Part shown: positions 1-8,890 of the stretch, piece by piece
Numbering within the stretch: position 1 is the first letter of the stretch
Layout: each line of letters starts with the position of its first letter
Source of the DNA: an uncultured Eubacteriales bacterium
Lineage (GTDB): Bacteria; Bacillota; Clostridia; Peptostreptococcales; Anaerovoracaceae
Assembly: GCA_902778585.1 (NCBI GenBank)
Contig: CACYYD010000007.1
Span: forward strand, 1 to 64,000
Reading direction: 5' to 3'
DNA: 64,000 bases
Notes under the pieces: generated by a model
Databases searched by the model: none
Told to the model about the DNA's origin: nothing
What the model saw: the letters and a program-made list of their open reading frames with translations, nothing else
Translations under genes and position numbers: made by a program

Positions 1-31
1 CGAAAAAGTCGAAAAACTCGAAAAAGTCTAA
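1..31 (+). CDS. Possible C-terminal end of an upstream gene (partial)
   Basis: One frame reads Glu-Lys-Val-Glu-Lys-Leu-Glu-Lys-Val and then TAA at 29-31, which would suit the charged coiled-coil tail of a gene entering from the left. The same bases are also three near-identical 10-base units (CGAAAAAGTC-like), so this may be only a short tandem repeat. Too little is present to name a product. Confidence 0.3.
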   Translation, partial: EKVEKLEKV

Positions 32-334
32 CTCCAAATATTCTAAAGTCTCTCATGGAGAACTGCCTTATTCAAGGCACCGTTATATTAAGCGCTTACC
101 ATACAAGTCTCAAAAAACACCCTGCATACCCGTATAATTATAAATAATTGGAATGCTGATTTAGCACTGCTGAACTGTCCTTATAGCATTTTAAATAATG
201 TTCCTTTTTGAGAATACTTCTGGTCCAAGCACGTTTCCTTCAAGAGTATCTGTGCAAGGGGTTATGATTATGTTTTATAATACTAAAAGAAAGATAGAGA
301 GATATATATAATTATTATTAATCGAAGAACACTT
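32..334. other. AT-rich intergenic region upstream of cas3
   Basis: No gene is visible here. There is a small hairpin (GCCTT-ATTC-AAGGC, about 67-80) that may end the upstream transcript. The last 100 bases are very AT-rich and hold the likely cas3 promoter. No cas1, cas2 or second repeat array is present. Confidence 0.5.
253..281 (+). promoter_or_regulatory. Candidate promoter of the cas operon
   Basis: A perfect TATAAT lies at 276-281, 53 bases before the cas3 start, in an AT-rich context. The matching -35 position (about 253-258) is poor, so the promoter may need an activator or be weak. This is the only good -10 element in the gap. Confidence 0.4.
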
Positions 335-2722
335 ATGAAGAAAGAAGACCTTTGGGCGAAAACCCTCAAAAATGAACAAGGGGAACCTGTAATAGGCGAG
401 GATGGCTATCCGATAATAGGGGAGTCTCTACTTGACCACATGAAAGCGGTTGGGAATACTGCGGCCCGAATCGTTGGCGATAGTTTGTATTTTGAGCTGG
501 AAGAAGAGCTTGCAGGCTATCTTGGCGTGCCAAAAGAGGAAGTCATTCCGATAGTTAAATACATTAGTGCTATGCACGATATCGGTAAATGCCATCCTCA
601 CTTCCAAAAGCTTGCGATGGATCTGGGCGAATATGCTCCGGCGCAGAATGCGCTTACGGAATATCGTCATGAACTGGGAAGTGAAGCGATAGCTAAAAGG
701 ATCTGGAAAAGTAATAAGCTGTTTGATATGAAGACAACAGAGTTCTTTTCTTCAATCTTGCGACTGCATCATCAGCGCAAGGGAAAAAGAGGAAAGAACT
801 ATTCCTGCAACGGCTGGGAAGGATTGCAAAATGAAGTAGAGGCTGAAATAAGAAGATGGAGTGGTATAAAACCATTCGCTATCAATGGTCATTGTGATGC
901 TGCATGTACTCTAATTGCAGCTATATTAATATTGTCAGACTGGATCGCATCCAGTGATGACATAGATGGCGCGTTCCGAGCGATGCATTTAGCCAAAGCA
1001 AATTCACTTGAAGCCGGGTCATTCAAAGATATATTTGGATTTGAACCAAGGACATTGCAAAAGGAACTCGAACAGCAAATAGCTACATTACACGAAATGC
1101 CTCTTCTGGCAGCGATAGAGGCTCCAATGGGTGAAGGGAAGACAGAGGCTGGCATTTTTCTGGCATTTAAAATGGCAGAGTATTGGAAGAAAAACGGGCT
1201 GTATTTTGCACTCCCTACGACAGCTACTTCTAATCAGATGGTTGGACGTGTAAGAAAGATAATTCAGGATGAGGGGGATGCTGAACTCATCCATTCTACT
1301 TCCTGGCTCATTGATAATGAAGAAAGGAATCTTTCTTTAGAAGACAAACTTGATTATTTAAAGTGGAAGGGCCCGAAAAGAAGAGCCATGCTTGCGCGCT
1401 TCGGAGTAGGCACAGTTGACCAAGCAATGACAACGGTGCTGAAAGTGAGATATGGTGTACTGCGTATTTTAGGGCTCTCGAATAAAGTCCTGATAATAGA
1501 CGAACTGCATAGCTATGACGCATATATGTCGACCATTCTGGAACGCCTGGTTGAGTGGTGCAAGGAACTGCTCATACCGGTCGTAATGTTGTCTGCAACG
1601 CTGCCTAGATCCCGGAAAGAGCAGATGCTGAAGATAAGCTGTCTCAGAGAAGGAGTGTATCCCATCGTAACAGAAGTATTTCTTAATGGTAATGTTGAAG
1701 AATTGCCTATAACTTCTGTATTCAAACAATGGGATGTAGCAATAGATTTCAAGGATAGAATCACAGACATACCTGAAAAGGGCTGCACCCTCATAATCGC
1801 TAATACTGTAAAAAAGGCGATTGAGATATATGAGAATTTGGAGCTCCCTGCTGAAGAAAAAATGCTTTTCCATTCCAGATTCACAATAGCCAGAAGGGAA
1901 GAGATAGAACATAAAGTAACAAGGATGTTCGGAAAAGGCGGAAACAGACCTGCTCGAATGGTTCTTGTAGCTACACAGGTGGTTGAACAAAGTCTAGACG
2001 TAGACTTCGACAGGATGTATACGGAACTGGCTCCTATAGATCTTGTACTGCAAAGAATCGGAAGATTGCACAGGCACGATATCCAAAGGCCTGCAGGGTT
2101 GGAAAAGCCAAGATGCACAGTATTCGCAGATGGCCTTGGAACCGGACGATTCATATACTATGAACTGCTGCTTGAGCGCAGCCGGGATCTGCTAACGGAT
2201 CTCCATACAATTCATATCCCAACAGATATCCCAAGACTTGTCGAGACAGTATACAGCGATGAACCAGACCAGGATAGACTGGAAGCATTTATTGAAAGAC
2301 AAACTGACACAACAATGCAGGAGGGCACTGCAAAGAGCATGATCCTGCCACAACCGAAGTCTAACTACTTTTGCCTATATCATCAGGATGAATTATGGGA
2401 TGACGAAGATGAATTTGTAGATGCTCATACTCGTCTCGGTGCAGACAGCGTTCGCATGTGTATAGTGCCGCAGGAATTGTATGAGAAGGTAAAGGGGAAA
2501 CCTTACATCGACACTGTAACGGCTAAAGAACTATACAGATACATGATAACGGCAGGCAAAAGTTTCAGAAAATATCTGGATGTAAATGAACACTTCCGTG
2601 GCCAGGGAAAGCTTTCAGGATGTGAGATCATCAAAGCTACGAATGGCCATGACCCAACGGAAACTATGAAATGCGTGGGAATGCGGGCGGACAAAGAACT
2701 TGGCTTGATTACGGAAGGATAG
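335..2722 (+). CDS. cas3: CRISPR-associated nuclease/helicase Cas3 (type I-E)
   Basis: Cas3 is recruited by target-bound Cascade and nicks, unwinds and degrades invading DNA. The 795-residue protein has an N-terminal HD nuclease domain (His81-Asp82 in MHDIGK) followed by an SF2 helicase: Walker A GEGKT at 266-270, DELH box at 389-392, LSATLP motif III, and a C-terminal motif VI region with QRIGRLHRH. The order HD then helicase in one chain is usual for type I-E. The ATG at 335 is not preceded by a strong ribosome site, but the translation from there matches the usual family N-terminus (LWAK). It is the first gene of the cas operon; cas8e starts 8 bases after its stop. All visible catalytic motifs look intact. 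Confidence 0.96.
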   Translation: MKKEDLWAKTLKNEQGEPVIGEDGYPIIGESLLDHMKAVGNTAARIVGDSLYFELEEELAGYLGVPKEEVIPIVKYISAMHDIGKCHPHFQKLAMDLGEYAPAQNALTEYRHELGSEAIAKRIWKSNKLFDMKTTEFFSSILRLHHQRKGKRGKNYSCNGWEGLQNEVEAEIRRWSGIKPFAINGHCDAACTLIAAILILSDWIASSDDIDGAFRAMHLAKANSLEAGSFKDIFGFEPRTLQKELEQQIATLHEMPLLAAIEAPMGEGKTEAGIFLAFKMAEYWKKNGLYFALPTTATSNQMVGRVRKIIQDEGDAELIHSTSWLIDNEERNLSLEDKLDYLKWKGPKRRAMLARFGVGTVDQAMTTVLKVRYGVLRILGLSNKVLIIDELHSYDAYMSTILERLVEWCKELLIPVVMLSATLPRSRKEQMLKISCLREGVYPIVTEVFLNGNVEELPITSVFKQWDVAIDFKDRITDIPEKGCTLIIANTVKKAIEIYENLELPAEEKMLFHSRFTIARREEIEHKVTRMFGKGGNRPARMVLVATQVVEQSLDVDFDRMYTELAPIDLVLQRIGRLHRHDIQRPAGLEKPRCTVFADGLGTGRFIYYELLLERSRDLLTDLHTIHIPTDIPRLVETVYSDEPDQDRLEAFIERQTDTTMQEGTAKSMILPQPKSNYFCLYHQDELWDDEDEFVDAHTRLGADSVRMCIVPQELYEKVKGKPYIDTVTAKELYRYMITAGKSFRKYLDVNEHFRGQGKLSGCEIIKATNGHDPTETMKCVGMRADKELGLITEG

Positions 2723-2730
2723 GAAGAACA

Positions 2731-4140
2731 ATGTACAACTTATTGACAGAAGAGTGGATCCGTGCAACATCAAAAGATGGCACATCGAAAGAATACGGTA
2801 TTCTTGATCTGATACTGAATTCGCAAGAGCTTTTAGGGATAACTGATGATTCCCCGATAATTGAATATGGTATCTACCGGTTTCTCTTTGCATTCCTGAT
2901 GGATGCATATCAGCCTGAAACAGTATTTGATATCACGGAGCTTTTGGAGCGTGGGAGTTTTGATGCTGAGGTAATTCACAATTACATAACTCTATGTGAG
3001 GGGGAGGGAGTATCTTTCGATATTTTCGACCAAGCCAATCCGTTTATGCAGGAAACGATCAAGGATGATATCAAGAGGAAGAGTGTGGCTGCGCTGAATC
3101 CAATAGTACCTACAGGCACCAGCCGTACATTTTTCGATCACGGACTGGAAAATACTCGCAGCTTTTCGAAAGCAGAGGCTGCAAGAGCATTGTTCTCAAC
3201 AACGATATTCCCGCGCGGTGGGTCAGGATATTACGCATGCATCTCCGGTGAAGGGTTGGTGTTCAATATCCTTATGGGAAAGAATCTCTTCGAAACACTT
3301 GTCTTCGGAATGGTCTCGAAGAGTGATACCCATCTTGATTATGGGAAACCTTACTGGAGGGACAAGGGCTTTGCCCCAAAAGAAAAGCGCGTAGATACAA
3401 CGCTCCTATATGGCCTGACATTCCCGATCAGGCAGGTAAACCTTCTTGAGGAATCTGAAGAGCTTACGACTATCCATTTTGCTCCAGGACTGAATCCGTC
3501 AATAGAATACTGGAGAGATCCATATGTCGCATATCAGCAGGGAAAAGATAAGCTGTATCCGATGAGGGCCTCTCAAGACCAGTCGACAGGAGCGCTAAAG
3601 AGCCAATGGAGAAACATATCGACTATTGCAAAAAAGACGGACGGTATACTGATCCTCCGAAATGCAGTTGAAAAAGAGGATGTAAGAGTCGTATCATACG
3701 CCATTTTAGTAAACAATGCCATCCAAAATGTAGACCGCTCTGAATTCCTGCTGCCGATATGCATTTACACAGATGAGAGCAAGAATGAACAGGTACAGGA
3801 AGAGATACAGAAGTGCGAAGAGATAGCATCGCTGTTGAGGAAATCCATGCACGACACATTAAACAGGGGGAAAACAAAAGTCGCGGATTCGGCTGTACGT
3901 GATTATATATTCAGATACTACAATCAATGTGAAACCGCATTCAATGAACAGATAACGGGTACGATCGATATAGATAGTTGGATGCTGCTTGTTGGTGATA
4001 TCGCTGTCGCAGGCTTCAATGATTTTGTAGATAAATACTGTATCGATTCAGACAGGATAGCTGAGGCAATCAAACAAAGAAATAATATGTGTATAAAACT
4101 AGGAAAAATGGGATGGAAGAAAACTACTGCAGGTAATTGA
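2731..4140 (+). CDS. cas8e: Cascade large subunit Cas8e (Cse1/CasA)
   Basis: Large subunit of the type I-E Cascade complex, which recognises the PAM and recruits Cas3. The 469-residue product begins MYNLLTEEWI, the typical Cse1 opening, and matches the family length (about 500). The frame is open further upstream into cas3, but the ATG at 2731 follows a GGAAGGATAGGAAG ribosome site and gives the family N-terminus, so I chose it. It lies between cas3 and cse2 in the canonical order. This subunit is the fastest evolving of the complex, so PAM-contacting residues cannot be assigned by eye. Confidence 0.93.
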   Translation: MYNLLTEEWIRATSKDGTSKEYGILDLILNSQELLGITDDSPIIEYGIYRFLFAFLMDAYQPETVFDITELLERGSFDAEVIHNYITLCEGEGVSFDIFDQANPFMQETIKDDIKRKSVAALNPIVPTGTSRTFFDHGLENTRSFSKAEAARALFSTTIFPRGGSGYYACISGEGLVFNILMGKNLFETLVFGMVSKSDTHLDYGKPYWRDKGFAPKEKRVDTTLLYGLTFPIRQVNLLEESEELTTIHFAPGLNPSIEYWRDPYVAYQQGKDKLYPMRASQDQSTGALKSQWRNISTIAKKTDGILILRNAVEKEDVRVVSYAILVNNAIQNVDRSEFLLPICIYTDESKNEQVQEEIQKCEEIASLLRKSMHDTLNRGKTKVADSAVRDYIFRYYNQCETAFNEQITGTIDIDSWMLLVGDIAVAGFNDFVDKYCIDSDRIAEAIKQRNNMCIKLGKMGWKKTTAGN

Positions 4141-4192
4141 TGAATCAGGAAAATGAATAAAAGAGGTCTGAACATGGAGGAAAGGAGAAGAA

Positions 4193-4657
4193 ATGTTTGA
4201 AAACATGGAAAGGCTAAGCAAAAGTGGAAGGGTAAAGCTTCGTAGGGCTGCAGGAAAGATGATCCATGAAGTCGATGCAGAAACTATAAGCGCCTTCTAT
4301 ACTGCCTGCCATTGCAAACGAGAATATGAAGAAAAGGCATTTCTGGCGGCCTGCCTGTTAGCAGGACAAGTCACAAATGGTAACACTTTACTGGCAAAAG
4401 CATGGAAGGAGCACATCGAGAGGGAGAAGTCAGCCAGCCTTGAAAGACGCATGATAAAGCTTCTTGATATGCAATGGGACGGAAACTATGCCAGCGCTTT
4501 ATGGCGCATAGTGAAAATGCTGGACCGTATGGACATTGATTATGAAAAGCTTGTATGGGACATCATCCATTGGGATGATGAAGACAGGAACGTACAAAAG
4601 AATTGGCTTAGAATGATTTACAGCGAAGATGAGATCAAAGTGAAGGAGGAAAAATAA
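4193..4657 (+). CDS. cse2: Cascade small subunit Cse2 (CasB/Cas11)
   Basis: Helical small subunit, normally two copies per Cascade, that stabilises the displaced strand and the crRNA-DNA hybrid. The product has 154 residues, close to the 160 of the E. coli protein, is rich in basic and aromatic residues, and lies between cas8e and cas7e as expected. A good ribosome site (GGAAAGGAG) precedes the ATG. Its stop codon TAA overlaps the start of cas7e by one base, implying translational coupling. Confidence 0.9.
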   Translation: MFENMERLSKSGRVKLRRAAGKMIHEVDAETISAFYTACHCKREYEEKAFLAACLLAGQVTNGNTLLAKAWKEHIEREKSASLERRMIKLLDMQWDGNYASALWRIVKMLDRMDIDYEKLVWDIIHWDDEDRNVQKNWLRMIYSEDEIKVKEEK

Positions 4658-5769
4658 TGGCACATATCGTTGAGATCCATTTATTGAAAAACTATCCGTA
4701 CAGCAACCTCAACCGTGATGAAGCAGGAACACCGAAAACAGCGGTATTCGGAGGAGTCAACAGGGGACGAATATCCTCTCAGAGTCTGAAACGTTCCTGG
4801 AGGCTTCGCTTTGATGAACTGTTTGGGGCCCCTGTCACCAGCAAGAGAACCAGAAAAATGCCTGAAGTAGTTAAGGATGTACTGGTACAGAAGGGAATCG
4901 ATGAGGAAGCAGCACTTGTTGGCATGGAAATGCTTGCAAAAAGCTTTGGAGCAAATGAAAAGTCTGTTAGCACAACGGGACAGATAATCCCGCTTGGCAA
5001 CGAAGAAATCGAGATCATAGCGGATTATATGGAATCGATCTTAGCAGGCAAGACTGCTGATGAACTTAAGGATCAGTACCTGAAGAAGGATTCTAAAGAG
5101 TTTGGTGCATTCAGGAAAGAACTTGGTAAAAAGACTTCAAACTGCGGAAATGCTGTCGACATTGCACTCTTTGGCAGAATGGCAACATCTGAACTTATAA
5201 GCGACGTAGAAGCTGCAATGCAGGTCGCTCATGCAATAAGTACTAATAAGGTGGAACTTGAAGAGGATTTCTTTACCGCAGTTGATGACATGCTCATGGG
5301 TGATGAGACAGGTGCAGCTATGATGGGCGTAACCGAAAACGATTCATGCTGTTACTATGAATATGCAGCACTTGACCTGGATGTACTGAAAGAAAACCTC
5401 AAATATAATGATGACATAGATGAGATCCTTGAGAAAATGATTCCGGCGCTTATAAAGACTATGGCGTTTGCAAATCCTTCAGGCAAGGCAAATTCCACAG
5501 GAAGCAACGAGCTCCCGTCTGCGATCCTGATAGAGTACAAAGATGTACCTTATAATCTCTCTAACGCTTTTGTAAAACCTATCAGCGGAGGTGGAGAAGG
5601 ACTTATATATAACAGTGTACAGACCCTAGCTGATTACTGTGATTTGATGGACCACAAATACGGTATACCTGCAAAGCGCGTATGGTTCTCCGTTCCGGAT
5701 ATTAGTCTTGGATGTGCAGATGATGCGGATTCCTTCAATGATCTGCTGGCAGCGGTTGCTGAGTTTTAG
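4657..5769 (+). CDS. cas7e: Cascade backbone protein Cas7e (Cse4/CasC)
   Basis: Backbone subunit that forms the six-fold filament along the crRNA. The 370-residue product contains the hallmark stretch near residues 40-50 (RISSQSLKRSWR) and the NLNRD opening that places this family firmly in type I-E Cas7. Length agrees with the family (about 360). The ATG at 4657 overlaps the cse2 stop and has an AAGGAGG ribosome site inside the end of cse2. It is followed by cas5e nine bases after its stop. Confidence 0.95.
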   Translation: MAHIVEIHLLKNYPYSNLNRDEAGTPKTAVFGGVNRGRISSQSLKRSWRLRFDELFGAPVTSKRTRKMPEVVKDVLVQKGIDEEAALVGMEMLAKSFGANEKSVSTTGQIIPLGNEEIEIIADYMESILAGKTADELKDQYLKKDSKEFGAFRKELGKKTSNCGNAVDIALFGRMATSELISDVEAAMQVAHAISTNKVELEEDFFTAVDDMLMGDETGAAMMGVTENDSCCYYEYAALDLDVLKENLKYNDDIDEILEKMIPALIKTMAFANPSGKANSTGSNELPSAILIEYKDVPYNLSNAFVKPISGGGEGLIYNSVQTLADYCDLMDHKYGIPAKRVWFSVPDISLGCADDADSFNDLLAAVAEF

Positions 5770-5778
5770 GAGGATAAT

Positions 5779-6405
5779 ATGGTTATATCTTTTCGCTTAG
5801 AGGGAGCACTTCAAAGCTGGGGAGATCACTCTAAACTCAATTTCAGAGATACCGCAGCTTTTCCAACAAAGTCAGGTGTCATAGGTCTGATAGCGGGTGC
5901 GATGGGATTAAAAAGAGATGACCCAAAGATCCCAGAGATGTGTTCTGCCCTCAAGATGGCCGTAAGAGCAGACCGCAGAGGGACTGTCATGGTAGATTAT
6001 CAGAACGTTGGAAGAACAGTTCAGAGCGATGGTAAAGTCACTGACAGAACTTTACAGACTTGGAGAAACTATCTGCAGGATGCCAGCTTCTTAGTAGTGC
6101 TGGAGGGAGAAGAAATACTGCTTGATGATATCCAGGCTGCGCTTTCACACCCTGTGTGGGTACCATACCTCGGAAGAAAAAGCTGTCCTGCAAGTGTTCC
6201 CATCCTGGCAACTAAGCATGAAGGATGCATAGACACAGTTCTGCATGATACCGAGACCGTTGCTCAAAGAAGAGATACTGTGATCTACTGTGAGATCGAT
6301 GGTGAATCCGGCATCTGGAAGAACGATATCATATTGCCGCGAACAAGAGCTAATCAGCCGAATTATGACAGAAGACGTGTACAACTTGCGAAACTGGATA
6401 TCTGA
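5779..6405 (+). CDS. cas5e: Cascade subunit Cas5e (CasD)
   Basis: Binds the 5-prime handle of the crRNA and anchors the Cas7 filament. The 208-residue product opens with a RAMP-like strand and LEGALQSWGD, then PTKSGVIGLIAGAMG, both diagnostic of the Cas5 family. An AGGAGG ribosome site sits at the end of cas7e. The gene order cas7e-cas5e-cas6e is canonical. Slightly shorter than E. coli CasD (224), within normal range. Confidence 0.94.
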   Translation: MVISFRLEGALQSWGDHSKLNFRDTAAFPTKSGVIGLIAGAMGLKRDDPKIPEMCSALKMAVRADRRGTVMVDYQNVGRTVQSDGKVTDRTLQTWRNYLQDASFLVVLEGEEILLDDIQAALSHPVWVPYLGRKSCPASVPILATKHEGCIDTVLHDTETVAQRRDTVIYCEIDGESGIWKNDIILPRTRANQPNYDRRRVQLAKLDI

Positions 6406-6422
6406 CTTAAAGGAGGATGAGT

Positions 6423-6974
6423 ATGAAACTAATCAAAATGACTTATGACAGATCCTCAGCCTCGGTTAGACAGTGTCTGGTTGATCGACAGGATATGCAT
6501 AGGAACATCCAAAGCTTTTTCGGTACAACACGTGAATCTGCAAATGTTCTTTATAGAATAACTAAAGATAAGATCTATGTCAGTTCAACAGTGGATCCAA
6601 TCGTTGCAGAAAGCAACGGAATGTCTGTTGTTGCCTCAAAAGAAATACCCTTGCGTAACGATGGCGATGTTCTTAGATTCAATGTGTTTACCCGTCCATA
6701 TAAGAAAAAAAAGGGACACAGGATCCCTCTTATCAAAGAACAGGAAAGACTGGTATGGCTGTACAAACAGGGCAAGCAGCATGGATTCGAAATAATCAAT
6801 GTTTCAGAAAACGGGCATGGTACAGTCAAGAGTATTTCGAAAGGGTTCGAAATCGAAGGATATTATTATTCTGGAACATTGATGGTTACTGATAAAGAGA
6901 AATTCAGTTCTGTATTGGAAAAAGGTATCGGTGCTGAAAAGGCTTATGGACTTGGTTTGATGCTGGTAGTGTGA
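6423..6974 (+). CDS. cas6e: CRISPR repeat endonuclease Cas6e (CasE)
   Basis: Metal-independent endoribonuclease that cuts the pre-crRNA at the base of each repeat hairpin and stays bound to it in Cascade. The product has 183 residues and ends with a glycine-rich loop (GIGAEKAYGLG) typical of Cas6e. Two in-frame ATGs are close together; the one at 6417 abuts the AGGAGG at 6411-6416, so the start at 6423, six bases downstream, is more likely. A histidine at residue 25 or so (DMHRN) lies where the catalytic His is expected. It ends 85 bases before the first repeat. Confidence 0.92.
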   Translation: MKLIKMTYDRSSASVRQCLVDRQDMHRNIQSFFGTTRESANVLYRITKDKIYVSSTVDPIVAESNGMSVVASKEIPLRNDGDVLRFNVFTRPYKKKKGHRIPLIKEQERLVWLYKQGKQHGFEIINVSENGHGTVKSISKGFEIEGYYYSGTLMVTDKEKFSSVLEKGIGAEKAYGLGLMLVV

Positions 6975-7059
6975 TGCTTGAAAAAACAAAATCATTAAGA
7001 ACTATACCGCAGTTAAAGGACAGCATGCAGTTGTTTGATTTTTAAACGATTTGTTAAGT
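6975..7059 (+). promoter_or_regulatory. CRISPR leader
   Basis: An 85-base AT-rich stretch directly between cas6e and the first repeat. The most uniform repeats are at this end and the repeat 3-prime handle (GATGAACC) points away from it, which fixes it as the leader side. A T-rich block precedes the first repeat; I could not identify a convincing promoter pair by eye. Confidence 0.75.
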
Positions 7060-7810
7060 ATATGCCCCACGTGCGTGGGGATGAACCTGATGTGGACTAC
7101 TTTGCTGATGCCTATTTAAAATATGCCCCACGTGCGTGGGGATGAACCTACTTCGTTTGGTTACTGCAAACGCGATGCGGTATATGCCCCACGTGCGTGG
7201 GGATGAACCCGACTTCACGATCCTCGATGGACTGGTCTCGATATATGCCCCACGTGCGTGGGGATGAACCTGGTCTCGGAGCAAAGAGCATCAAGAACAG
7301 CATATATGCCCCACATGCGTGGGGATGAACCCAATGCCGAGACAATCAATGGTGACTATGTTGCATATGCCCCACGTGCGTGGGGATGAACCTGATTGGC
7401 TGAACATGGACGCAGAGGAATTTGCATATGCCCCACGTGCGTGGGGATGAACCCGAGAAGGGCGTGGTCGTTAAGGACACACTCGAATATACCCCACGTG
7501 CGTGGGGATGAACCTGGACTCTCCCCTGCTAAATCATCGGGTATATCATATGCCCCACATGCGTGGGGATGAACCCAGATCCCGAGGTTCCGAGTAGTAC
7601 GGATACTCATATGCCCCACGTGCGTGGGAATGAACCCGCGAGTGCTGCTTTAAAGAATGAATATGCCCCACGTGCGTGAGGATGAACCCCCATCTGCGCA
7701 GACAGGCGACTGGACAGCGACATATGCCCCACGTGCGTGGGGATGAACCTGTTAATCAGGTAGAACAGACTTCTGCTACTGAATATGCCCCACGTGCGTG
7801 GGGTTGAACC
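7060..7810 (+). CRISPR. Type I-E CRISPR array, 13 repeats and 12 flanked spacers
   Basis: Thirteen 28-base repeats start at 7060, 7121, 7182, 7243, 7304, 7365, 7426, 7487, 7548, 7609, 7661, 7722 and 7783. The consensus begins ATATGCCCCACGTGCGTGG and ends GGATGAACC; CCCCACG/CGTGGGG forms the hairpin cut by Cas6e. Spacers are 33 bases except number 10 (7637-7660), which is 24. Variant repeats are 5 and 9 (CACATGCG), 8 (ATATACC), 10 (GGGAATG), 11 (GTGAGG) and 13 (GGGTTG), so variation is concentrated distally, which supports transcription in the + direction from the leader at the left. In every case the first base after the repeat is C or T. Confidence 0.98.
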
Positions 7811-8059
7811 CCTATCGAAGGCCTGAGTGAGTCTGAATTCGTGGGATATGTACCAGTATCTTTAAGAATATGCAGTAGCTCGATACCATGTCTTTGGAGA
7901 GTGTTTTGCAAAAGGAAGATGCTTCGTGCTAAGAAATGTATTTCACTGACTGGACCTTTTATCAGGTAATTATTCAAAAAAGGACTACTACTACTTTAAT
8001 ATCCTACAGCTGTTTTTTGAGTATATAGCCTTGATGAATAGTTATAGTAAATAGCGACA
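7811..8059 (+). other. Distal array remnant and intergenic region
   Basis: About 33-35 bases after repeat 13 (7811-7845) have the size and starting base of a further spacer, but instead of a fourteenth repeat only ATATG and a partial match (7846-7855) remain. This suggests that the array end decayed or was deleted. From about 7856 to 8059 I see no gene, no terminator with a clear U tract and no cas1 or cas2 remnant. Confidence 0.5.
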
Positions 8060-8560
8060 ATGAGACTCTTCATCGCGATCAAGCTTAATAATGAAATGAA
8101 AGATTATCTCATGGATATCCAGGATACCATGAGGACTTATGGCGTTCGGGGCAGGGAGACCGTGGCAGAGAATATGCACCTGACGCTTGCTTTCATCGGC
8201 GAGTATGATGATCCGGACTATGTGAAGGGCATCGTCGACAGCATTGAGGTAAGGCCTTTCGAGCTGAAGCTTCGGGGCATAGGCGCTTTCCGGGACCTCT
8301 GGTGGGTCGGGATAGAGAACAGCGCGCCTCTTGAAGCGGTCGTCCGGCGGCTTCGGAGGGCTCTGGCGGATGCTGGGATCCCGTTTGACAGGAAGAAGTT
8401 TAGTCCACACATAACAATTATTAGGAAAGCTGATGGCAGACTGGAAGATGTGCCTGAAAGCGAGTTAAATCAACTGTTTGGGGCATCTATGACGGTGGAT
8501 CACATCTCGCTCATGAGGTCTTACCGCGGCAAGAATGGGATGATATACACAGAAATATAG
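8060..8560 (+). CDS. thpR: RNA 2-prime,3-prime-cyclic phosphodiesterase (2H family, ThpR)
   Basis: Opens 2-prime,3-prime-cyclic phosphate RNA ends; members were first described as 2-prime-5-prime RNA ligases. The 166-residue protein contains both signature H-x-T/I-x motifs of the 2H phosphoesterase fold: HLTLAF near residue 48 and HITIIR near residue 119, spaced as expected. Length is slightly below the usual 175-190. The start has only a weak ribosome site. It is followed 12 bases later by a MazG-like gene. The closeness to the CRISPR array is probably coincidental, since the gene is a common housekeeping one. Confidence 0.88.
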   Translation: MRLFIAIKLNNEMKDYLMDIQDTMRTYGVRGRETVAENMHLTLAFIGEYDDPDYVKGIVDSIEVRPFELKLRGIGAFRDLWWVGIENSAPLEAVVRRLRRALADAGIPFDRKKFSPHITIIRKADGRLEDVPESELNQLFGASMTVDHISLMRSYRGKNGMIYTEI

Positions 8561-8572
8561 AGAGGACAATTG

Positions 8573-8887
8573 ATGGACAAACTTACACAGGCATTTCGTG
8601 AATTCAATGAAGAACGCGACTGGGACCAGTTTCACACACCTGAGAATCTGGCCAAGTCGATATGCATAGAGGCAGGCGAGCTGCTGGAGTGCTTCCAGTG
8701 GGACAACAACTTTGATAAGGTGCATCTCTGCGAAGAACTGGCAGATGTTTTGAGTTACTGCATCATGCTGGCAGACAGGCTCGATGTGGACATCGAAGAG
8801 ATAGTCCTTGACAAGCTTGAGAAGACAAAGAAGAAGTATCCTGCCGACAAGGCCAGGGGCATAAGCACCAAGTACGATAAGCTGTAG
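8573..8887 (+). CDS. MazG-like nucleotide pyrophosphohydrolase
   Basis: Small all-alpha NTP pyrophosphatase, thought to remove non-canonical nucleotides. The 104-residue product shows the metal-binding pattern of the family: EAGELLE around residue 33 and EELADVLSY around residue 55 (E-x-x-E then E-x-x-D). The ATG at 8573 is preceded by AGAGGAC; an upstream TTG is less likely. It forms a compact run with thpR and the MATE gene (spacings of 12 and 3 bases), suggesting one transcript. Confidence 0.88.
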   Translation: MDKLTQAFREFNEERDWDQFHTPENLAKSICIEAGELLECFQWDNNFDKVHLCEELADVLSYCIMLADRLDVDIEEIVLDKLEKTKKKYPADKARGISTKYDKL

Positions 8888-8890
8888 CTG

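Noticed and set aside
32..334. Hidden cas1 or cas2 remnant upstream of cas3
   Set aside because: The region has stop codons in all frames and no similarity to adaptation proteins.
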